From contig MPNW01000042.1 of NCBI GenBank assembly GCA_011800805.1, positions 327,670-372,968 of the forward strand: DNA of 45,299 bases, written 5' to 3'. Under the pieces are notes generated by a model, which saw only the letters and a list, made by a program, of their open reading frames with translations, was not told the origin of the DNA and made no database searches. This DNA is from Hirudo medicinalis. Lineage: Eukaryota > Annelida > Clitellata > Hirudinida > Hirudinidae. Both the position numbers and the translations under genes were made by a program. Positions 38,231 to 45,299 of this stretch are shown here, in pieces. How positions within the stretch are numbered: position 1 is the stretch's first letter; each line of letters begins with the position of its first letter.

Positions 38231-38393
38231 TCGGAGCCGGATTTAAGCGTTGTCGGGATGTGTCACTGCGCAGGGGCCTCCACCAACCAAAGAAACCTTT
38301 ATTTGATTTTCAGGGGGGACAGGACTGACGCAGATGCTTTAGGGTCTTCATCCATCAGCACCGGGTCCTCCATCTGGATAAATCCGGCGCTGA
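38231..38393. mobile_element. Small inverted-repeat element (MITE-like)
   Basis: Left end TCGGAGCCGGATTTA and right end, read inward, TCAGCGCCGGATTTA match at 13 of 15 bases. The interior has GC-rich blocks (CAGGGGCCTCCACC, CAGGGGGGACAGG). About 160 bp, no coding content; GCCGGATTTA-type ends are common in hAT-like elements. Confidence 0.5.
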
Positions 38394-38966
38394 GTTTTGC
38401 AGTTAAGTCGTAATCATCAAAATAGCAATTTAAGTCAAGTCTTAAAATTCTCTTTAGTAGAATTCAACCATATCGCTAGGAACTGTTTTGTCAGCCATTT
38501 TTGCTTTTGGCCTTTTTATGTTTCATTGTCCCTATCCATATCATTTTCAGCTTACTTTATTGTATTTTCTTGGTTTTGTATCCGGATTGCTCTTAATTTT
38601 TTTTTACATTTTCTGCCGTGTTTAATTCTGTAGAATGGTATCTGGACCCCCTTGGGATATTAATGCACCTTAATAATTGGATAAACAAACTAATCTAACA
38701 CACCGATAATATCATAATGACGCCATGAGGCCACTTTTCAAATCTACATGTTCTACCTCTATATCTTGCTTTAAATTAAATTATTTTGTTTTTTGACGTT
38801 ATGAATTTATAAATGAAATACCTAAATTATTACTTTAAAAAAAAATCAATTCTTAGAAGCATTTACTTTTAGTTCGAGATAGGTTTCTTTAATCACAATC
38901 GCAGGTGATATAACGGTGAACCAAGATATTGATTGTTGCATATGAAACAAACTACGTCCTTTAGAC

Positions 38967-41900
38967 ATGTCGCTTGTAAATCATGACGTGCAAACGAAGT
39001 TGCTTCACGACATATTGGAAGCTCAAAAGCTGGATGAAAAAGGTCAATTCCTGGTAAGGAACTTGAAACATTGCTTTGAGTACATTTAATGTAATAGTGT
39101 GCAATTTATTCATGTTTGAAGGATGCGGTCAGGAATTACATAGTGTGCTTAAAGTCACTAAGTGACAGATTACTTATTGAAAGTTATTCAGCTGGTAAAC
39201 CTTATTAATACTCTAAGTTCTTTCAATCCAACTTAACATGCATTATTGCAATAGGTCTACAAATATCAGAAACATCTCTAGAAAATGTGAAACTCTGCAT
39301 CATGTTAAGTGAAAGAATACAAGATATTTTTATAAAAACAGGAAAAAAGGAAAGTTGGTACTTTTTGGTTTGTTTTTCTTAATTCAAAATTATATTGTTC
39401 ATCTTTTCCTTCATTATTCAGTTGATGTTTTTGTTTATTTCGTTATTATTTTATTTTTGATTAGCATCAAAAGCCATTTACATTTAATTTGTAATAGTTG
39501 AGAACATAGAAACATCCAGCCATATAATTAACTAACATAACATTGCCTGTTATGTTTTTTATATATTTGTTGATAAACATTTCCTATCAACCTGAAAATA
39601 TTTTATGACAAAATCTTGTTTAGTATGTATTGTATCATTTCAAATAATATTGCAATATTCATATTGATTTATCTTCAAAGTTTCTCCATCAGATCATTTG
39701 CTAAGAGATTTATGGCAAATTTTGTAGCATAGGTTTTCAGCATTTTTATTTATGCCTTTTTTATTTTTACAGTTTAGAATTTCCTTTTCTATTTGAATAA
39801 TCACCATGTTATGATTAATACATTTCATATTTTATACTTTAAATTGTGATACTTTTATTAGCATCTTGCAGAGTGCAATGTGATCAATATAGCTCTGGAG
39901 TGAGGCTAGTATTTTTCAAAGCCTAACCAAAGTCATAACCATTTTGAAGTAATAAATAAATTGTACTAATAATATGTAATTAATCTAACAGTACTTATAT
40001 TGATGAGGCATTAAAGTTAAATCAAAACCTCATGAAAGCCCATGAGGAAAGAATCAACAGGTTTTTTGTTGGCAACAAGCAACATTCACTCAACATGGTG
40101 TGCAATTTAAAACTTAATCATGTTATCTCTCGCTATTGTTTTATTTAATATAAATTTACAGAATCTAATGCTTCAAAGGAAAATGAGTGAAAATATTGCT
40201 ATTGCAGAGCGACACAGAGTCAATGTAATTGTTCCCATTGTTTTGTTTTTTTACATGTCTTTGATTAAACCATTTTTTTAAATTAATACTATTGACTACA
40301 ATTTGTGGCAATAATGGTGACAAGATAATATTGTTAAAGGCATTCAGTTTATGCTTTTAATAGCCTTTGATCTCCAACATCTTCCATTTATTAATCACAT
40401 TTTTAAGTTAGAGAAAAAAAGGGATGAAAAGATGCGTCAGATAATTGAGGAAACGGAAAGGTTCTAAAAGTATGTTATTTTTTAAGAAGTGAATATTGAT
40501 CAAACTTTTTTTGTATTCTTCAGAAAATTCAGAAGTCAGGAATGCCTTACTGAATTTGAAATTTATCAGAAGAAAGTTTATTCTGATGTCTTAAAGTTTG
40601 AAATGATTGATGTATGCGATTTGAATTTTTCATTAGAAGGTGCAATTTAAGAGTTGTTCTTCCCACCAGAATTCATTAGAGGGTTTGAGGGAAACTAACA
40701 AAGAAAGTTTTGATGAAGACTTTATTTCTGATTTAGTAGGACAAATTCTAAAGTAATTCATAAGTAAAAACTTTTGTTTAGTAAAATTTTTATTAGTCTT
40801 TGAGGATACTGATAACAAATGTTAGTACACTGTAAATGTTTTATTTCTTCTTGTTTTTAAATTTTAGTTTTGCTCATTAGGTCAAAAGCCCACCCCTTGA
40901 AAACCTATTTACAAGGGGAGCAGTTCAAAATATGCTTTAAGCTCAAAGAAATACTCGACAAAGCTAAATGTGCTCCCCATGACACAAATCCCACTGGTTT
41001 GAGATCTGTTTTTATGATCACAAAATGGTGCATTTGTTGATAGACTTTCTGATTTGAAATGTCTTTTTCATTCTCAGAATTTAGAGATGAGGCTCTTTCA
41101 CATGTAAAGAGGACTTTCACCGAGGTGGTGAAGATGTTTGTTTTTGTTTACGAGAAACTGGACAACACCAACAAGTTGCTGGTTTTGAATAAGTGCCTTG
41201 AACCTCATTTTTTTGGTTCAATTTGGGATTTTTTGAAAGATCTTTTTAGGTTTGCTAATCAATAGTAATGTTTGATGATTAAATAAAAAACTGTTTAAGT
41301 GATTTCTATTAAGATTGTCTCTTGGTAAGGCTGAAAATCATCTGTTGTCCTTAATGGATTTTTGTAAGAGCGCAAAATTCAATCCTTTATGTGTTGGAGT
41401 GCCTGAAAAGTTTCAACTGGTCCTTGAATTGAATCCTTATGAAGAAGTCATTAAGAATTTATCATCAGTTGTTAAACACCAACCTTTATCTTCTAAGTTG
41501 AATTGCCTAAGTAAGTTCAAGAATTTGTTACATGGCTTAATTAATATTTATTCTAATATTAAAAGATGTTATTCAGTTTCTAATTTCCTATTTTTTACAA
41601 ATGAATCCATAAAAAGTTTTACAAACTTCATTTTTTGGGCAAGTAAACAAACATTTTTAACTTTCGAAATTGCTACAATTTTAAATGTTTCAGCTGAAGC
41701 CTTCCACAGTATATGTCATTGTGTTAAAAAATACAGTTCTGTAAATAAACTGGAGCTCCCAGAGTTGTAAGAAGTTTTATTTAAATCCAAATTATGCAAA
41801 TTGTTTAATGGGTGCTCATCATTGGTGCACAGATTAGCCAAATGGGTTGCGTTCCTGCACTTGGCGGTAATGGCAACAGTCACAATGTGTCGTGTTTGAA

Positions 41901-42521
41901 GCCCAGTCTGCACCTCCAGGGAGCGCCCTCGGATAGGGGCGCTACATTAATGGTAGATCGATTAAAAAGTGCCTTCACATCTTATTTGGATATAAAAGGC
42001 ACTCAAAAGATCAGCTAATTGCAATTGCATTGTGACGATCATTAATTGATGACATATTACATAACAAATTTGGGTAAATATTGCTTATTATTTTTAATAA
42101 AAAAGAGGAGCTGATGAATTATTACCTATTCTTTCATTCTGTCTCCTTGCAAGCAACACACCTTCTCTTCTCTTAGAATGCCACATTCTTATGGATCTGT
42201 TAGATGACAGGTCAGTCAGCAATTTCTGTTTTCGATCTTCAAATGTTTATGTGTTTGAAGAAATTGCTTTTAACATCTTCATTATTGTGCACAAATATTT
42301 TTTAGATAAGTGTCACATTAATTTAAACCATCCTATTAATATTTATGAATAAACATGTGTATGTGAACAAATTTATTCATCATTTGCTTATCTATTTCAG
42401 CCAACTCTTGGGAGAAAATGGTTACTGCTTGGCATCGGTGTTAACGGCACTGGATTATCTGTCAAAACTTACTGCTGATATTAAAAATAGCAACCTAAGC
42501 TTATCTGTTCTAGATAGTTAA
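38967..42521 (+). CDS. VPS9D1: VPS9D1, VPS9-domain-containing protein 1, 13 exons
   Basis: Exons 38967-39053, 39122-39194, 39255-39357, 39992-40097, 40162-40224, 40408-40460, 40524-40611, 40670-40752, 40881-40996, 41078-41249, 41314-41766, 42106-42210 and 42401-42521 give 540 residues in phase. The N-terminal helical part resembles a MIT-like region; then a basic helix (MLQRKMSENIAIAERHR, the counterpart of LSLQRQMMENLVIAKAR in human VPS9D1), an 'LTEFEIYQKKVYSDVLKFE' segment, and the VPS9 domain at the C-terminus: CLEPHFFGSIWDFLKDLFR, VGVPEKFQ, LGADELLPILSF and QLLGENGYCLASVLTALDYL, the last two being the most conserved VPS9 motifs. VPS9 domains activate Rab5-type GTPases on endosomes. The human protein (about 630 residues) has a longer Pro-rich linker, nearly absent here. 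The exon 9 donor (G|GTTTGA) was chosen because it alone keeps phase; the alternative TG|GTGCAT would create a stop. Confidence 0.9.
41830..42025 (+). repeat. tRNA-derived SINE, copy 2 (VPS9D1 intron 11)
   Basis: Begins AGATTAGCCAAATGGGTTGC (A-box-like), with GTGTTTGAAGCCC as the B-box-like segment; shares body and tail blocks with 29249-29440 (GGTAATGGCAACAGTCA, GATTAAAAAGTGCCTTCA, AAGGCACTCAAAAGAT). This copy has a clean hairpin AGCGCCC...GGGCGCT (about 41922-41942) that has decayed in the other copy. It fills most of the 339-base intron that separates the two most conserved blocks of the VPS9 domain. Confidence 0.75.
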
Positions 42522-43828
42522 CTTTGTATATAATTGGTTAAGCTTGTATTCAAAAGTGATTACAACCAGCATTTTTATTATTATTTTATTAACATTTAAT
42601 AAGTCAGGCTAAGGCTTAACAATACTTGGGAGAAGGCACGATTAAATTTACTGAAATTTGTTATTCTGTTGGCTAGTTCTCGTTAATCTTTACTTTCGAT
42701 CGTATCCAGATCGCCGCAGTCGTCTATAGCGGCTGTGAAAGCTCTCGGTGGCTTCTTAATGAAATAATCATTACAGAGTAGGCTAATAATTTCTTTTTAG
42801 GTGAGACGGACTCGGTCGCATGATTTTCTTCTACTCCGCTGGTTGTTTCGCCGATAATAATTTGCGTATTTCTCGGTCGAGTTGACCTTTGTCACGTCAG
42901 CGGATCGTCGACATCTGCGATCTAAGACTTTCTCCGACATTCCTACTGTAGATTCAGAGGACTTCCTCGGGCTTCTCATGGGTCAGATCCGAAACGAAGC
43001 CGCCTCCGATATTTTTGTCGTTGCCTTGTTTCCCAGCTCGACAATCCAATCTTAGCTAAGAAAGCGTAGGGCGCCTTGCAGATTTGTAGTTCCCAGGGCC
43101 CTTCTTTAGCGCTGATCTGAAAGTTTAGCTTGTTTTTTTTTGTAATCCTTACAACTGTTTTCAGCTTTCTGTGACTTCCGAGACCACCTTTCCGCCAATG
43201 TTCGTAGAAATGCTCATTGAACATGTGGAACCAGATCTATTAGATTGTGTCTAATAGTGATTAAATTGTGATAAATGTGATTAAGTCAATGTCGTTAGTT
43301 AAAAGTAGGCTTCTGTCTTTTATGAGGAACTTCTACCTAGTAGCTTAGTTTTTGTTAATCTGCTGAAGCTGGATGTTGCGGGAAACTTAATCATTCTCTT
43401 GAATTGCATTTATTGCTTTTAATCCGGAAGTGTATAGATTACTCTTTTTATATAGAATCTGTTGATTGAGAATTACAATACAACTAAAGCTAAAACCACA
43501 ACTTCTCTATAGCGATAAATCTGATATCAAAACGAAAGAAGTGGAACTACGAACCCTCTTTGGGAGCTCTCACTTCAACTAAGGGATATTTCAAGCATCT
43601 AAAAACACATAAAATGGCCATCATGATGTTTTTATTGCTTACCTTTATTAATTTTGCACTTCTTCACAGAGATTACAACAAAGGAAACTTTTTTTAAGTA
43701 ATATTTTGTCACCATTAATTTGTTGTTTGATCGCACAGATAAACATCCGTCAGAGGGTCTTGTCAAATCTATTTAAGAGGCTTTCTCGGTGATGAAGTCA
43801 CAGCAGGTCTCAAAAGAAAATCCTAATC
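42522..43828. other. Interval between VPS9D1 and the neuropeptide gene
   Basis: Apart from the minus-strand frames at 42797-43224 (separate entry) I see no gene. The stretch 42690-43230 is clearly richer in GC and CG than its surroundings (TATCCAGATCGCCGCAG, GGTCGAGTTGACC), so it might be a promoter or an older coding sequence. 43230-43828 is AT-rich and should hold the 5' UTR of the neuropeptide gene. Confidence 0.4.
42797..43224 (-). pseudogene. Two overlapping minus-strand frames joined by ATGA, possibly one frameshifted gene
   Basis: An 82-codon frame (42976-43224) and a 60-codon frame (42797-42979) overlap by the four bases ATGA, so a one-base frameshift would fuse them to about 141 codons. 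Both are strongly basic (Arg/Lys clusters such as RQRQKYRRRLRF and YYRRNNQRSRRK). I recognise no domain. Either a decayed gene or transposon frame, or GC-rich non-coding sequence that happens to be open. Confidence 0.2.
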
Positions 43829-44542
43829 ATGAAAATGATGAACTTGACATTATTTATCTTCATTGCTATGGCAGCAACCCGGATGTCGAGACTTGCAGCT
43901 GACATGTCATGGGCGACTGCAGAGGATCGAATGCCGATGGAAAAATCTTTTGAACTGCAACCAGAAAGTTTACAAGGTAATTTCATATGATGAATGGTAA
44001 ATGGTAATTTATCACTATGTCATGAGCTCAAATAAAGAATCTTTAAGGATCTTTTCATTTGGCACTAACTATATCTCGAGTAGCGCTGGAAATATTTCAA
44101 ACCATCAAAATGACAATTTATTGTTTCAGATTTAGGACTTTTTCCAGCAACCCTATTTGCCATGCAAGAACGTTATCCTTCCAAGCTTCCTCTTAGAAGA
44201 ATGTCAAAACGCCCTCACCTCTTTGTTGGAAGAAGATCCTCCATTCCATGCCCATCTTGTTTTGTCGACGATTATCAAACCATTGGAACGAAACGAAATC
44301 ATTTGTTCGTTGGAAAGAGATTTCAAAATGATGAGCACGATAGCATCATCGATGAAATGGATTTGTTTTCAGATGGTGAAAACAAAGTTAATAAATATTT
44401 AGACCAGACGAAAGAACCTTCCGACACTGCATCTGATTTTAATGACTTCAGCAAGAAAACAGTTCCAACTTCGAAGCATTTCGCCATTGGAGAATGGAAA
44501 CCAATTGCCAACAAACGACACTACGTGTCTGCTGGAAAGTAA
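43829..44542 (+). CDS. Neuropeptide precursor with FV-amide-type peptides, 2 exons
   Basis: Exons 43829-43976 and 44130-44542 give 186 residues. The start is hydrophobic (MKMMNLTLFIFIAMAA), a likely signal peptide. Dibasic cleavage sites flank short peptides followed by Gly, the amide donor: KR-PHLFVG-RR, KR-NHLFVG-KR and, at the very C-terminus, KR-HYVSAG-K. Processing would yield PHLFV-amide, NHLFV-amide and HYVSA-amide. Between the first two lies a spacer peptide with a Cys pair (SSIPCPSCFVDDYQTIGT), which could form a small disulphide loop. The rest is an acidic spacer (Asp/Glu/Asn-rich), usual in such precursors. The FV-amide end recalls Mytilus inhibitory peptides and tunicate YFV peptides, but the sequence PHLFVG matches neither exactly; family left open. 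AATAAA at 44611 is the likely poly(A) signal. A secreted, GPCR-acting role is inferred. Confidence 0.82.
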
Positions 44543-44914
44543 AACTCGATAATTTCTATTTTCTCAGGCGTAACAGTTTATATTAAATTAATTTGTTTCT
44601 TCCATTCCAAAATAAAATAGATAGCGCAGCAGAGTTTGCTCTTCCCATATGATTCAAATTTTTACTCTGCGAGACGCGGCGAAACGCAACTCGTTCTACG
44701 TTAATTTTATTTTCTAGAAGCTAAGATTTATTATAGTAAATAAATAGAAATGACAATTTTTTTAAATTTTAAAAAGATATTTTTAAACAAAAAACGAAAA
44801 AATGTAACTCCACGTCATCATGGGCTCCATTGGCTAGACATTCGGCAGTGAATAGACCACACGACAGCTGCACCAGTATTTAAGCCTCCTGGGTCATAAT
44901 GGCTCCCACACTTC
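44543..44914. other. 3' UTR and flank of the neuropeptide gene
   Basis: AATAAA at 44611-44616, 69 bases after the stop. The remainder is AT-rich with a short GC-rich interruption (GAGACGCGGCGAAACGC at about 44670). No gene or recognised repeat. Confidence 0.5.
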
Positions 44915-44987
44915 TCCCCCATGGTCTAATGCTTAAGACTTCGCCTCCCACGATGGCAGCACGGTTTCGAATCCCGTTGCGGGAGCA
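44915..44987 (+). pseudogene. tRNA-Glu-like pseudogene or SINE head
   Basis: ATGGTCTAATGCTTAAGAC gives an A box and a perfect GTCT/AGAC D-stem; GGTTTCGAATCCCG is a clear B box and T loop. An acceptor stem TCCCCCA against TGCGGGA pairs at six of seven positions. The anticodon arm is broken and the base before the anticodon is not T, so it is not a working tRNA. The D-arm and the spacer CTTCGCCT recall tRNA-Glu. It runs straight into CAGTGGCGTAGCAAC, a typical DNA-transposon terminus. Confidence 0.6.
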
Positions 44988-44999
44988 GTGGCGTAGCAA

Positions 45000-45299
45000 C
45001 TGTTCTTTCCATCATTCCAGTTGTTGTCAAATCTCACATCTCTTGATATCTTGGTATCTCCACTTTCTTGATGCCAAAGCCTATAAGAATCATCTCCGTT
45101 ATATCCAACTAATACACACTTGAGAGCTTTCTTATCAAGCTTTTTCCTCTTTTGTTCAGGAATGTGAGCATAAGCATGTTGTTCCTATCACCTTCAAATG
45201 CTTAATTGATGGCTTCTTGCCAAACCATAGCTCAAATGGTGACTTTCCTTCAACAGCTGAAACTCCTGTCCTGTTTATGATGTAAGCTGCTGTGTTGAC
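45000..45299 (-). mobile_element. Ty1/copia retrotransposon fragment (end of integrase toward reverse transcriptase), minus strand
   Basis: Entering from the right edge on the minus strand: AAYIINRTG and SPFELWFGKKPSIKHLKVIG, then in another frame HAYAHIPEQKRKKLDKKAL, CVLVGYNGDDSYRLW and ISRDVRFDNN. This order (N-R-T...SP.E.W.GKKP...L..FG...H.P...R.KLD.K...C...GY......YR.....SRDV.F) is diagnostic of copia integrase C-terminal/linker regions. One frameshift near 45170 and truncation at about 45000 show a dead copy; it continues beyond the window. Confidence 0.85.

Larger units (their letters stand above)
36912..38966. other. Basigin-like 3' flank and upstream region of VPS9D1
   Basis: AATAAA at 37275-37280 may end the basigin-like transcript. 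The stretch holds repeat family A copy 2 (37451-37570), an unassigned minus-strand ORF (37875-38203) and a small inverted-repeat element (38231-38393), listed separately. From about 38640 the sequence is AT-rich and shows nothing until the VPS9D1 start. Confidence 0.45.

Noticed and set aside
41014..41030. Alternative VPS9D1 exon 9 donor AAATG|GTGCAT
   Set aside because: Joining it to exon 10 creates an immediate TGA; the upstream G|GTTTGA donor keeps the frame and homology.
44915..44987. Functional tRNA-Glu gene
   Set aside because: Anticodon stem is unpaired, the base before the anticodon is not T and the acceptor stem has a mismatch.

Overview
This is a stretch of animal (metazoan) nuclear DNA: AT-rich, with many short introns, canonical GT-AG splice sites, AATAAA poly(A) signals, degenerate transposons, and animal-type genes (basigin-type two-Ig receptor, tau-tubulin kinase, neuropeptide precursor). 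I rebuilt the genes by splicing exons by eye and checking that reading phase is kept across each junction. Gene density (nine recognisable genes in 45 kb, introns mostly 60-700 bp) fits a compact invertebrate genome. The many GTTAGT/GTTTGT donors would suit a tunicate-like animal, but that is only a guess.

Layout: 1-1926 is transposon debris (3' end of a pogo/Tigger DNA transposon, an internally deleted Ty3/gypsy element with one LTR). 2774-5080 (+) is UBR7. 5890-9792 (-) is a tau-tubulin kinase converging on UBR7. 12090-16319 (+) is a POMGNT1-family protein that has lost the expected metal-binding and catalytic residues. 17372-21123 (-) is a glutamate-carboxypeptidase-II-like M28 peptidase with two phase problems. 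22090-26652 (-) is MTRF1L, with LINE debris in its largest intron. 28051-34030 (+) encodes a protein with four HMG boxes, three from duplicated exon pairs. 35214-36911 (+) is a basigin/neuroplastin-type gene. 38967-42521 (+) is VPS9D1. 43829-44542 (+) is a probable neuropeptide precursor with amidated FV-type peptides. The right edge holds a tRNA-Glu-like pseudogene or SINE head and a Ty1/copia fragment.

These are unrelated single genes rather than an operon-like system: ubiquitin ligation (UBR7), Ser/Thr kinase signalling (TTBK), glycan-related Golgi protein (POMGNT1-like), cell-surface peptidase, mitochondrial translation termination (MTRF1L), chromatin or DNA binding (HMG), cell adhesion or transporter chaperoning (basigin), endosomal Rab GEF-like function (VPS9D1) and neuropeptide signalling. 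The most unusual items are the catalytically degenerate POMGNT1-like protein, the tetra-HMG protein and the neuropeptide precursor. Dispersed repeats include a tRNA-derived SINE family with two copies (29.25 and 41.83 kb) and a second short repeat family (11.3, 37.45 and perhaps 34.2 kb).
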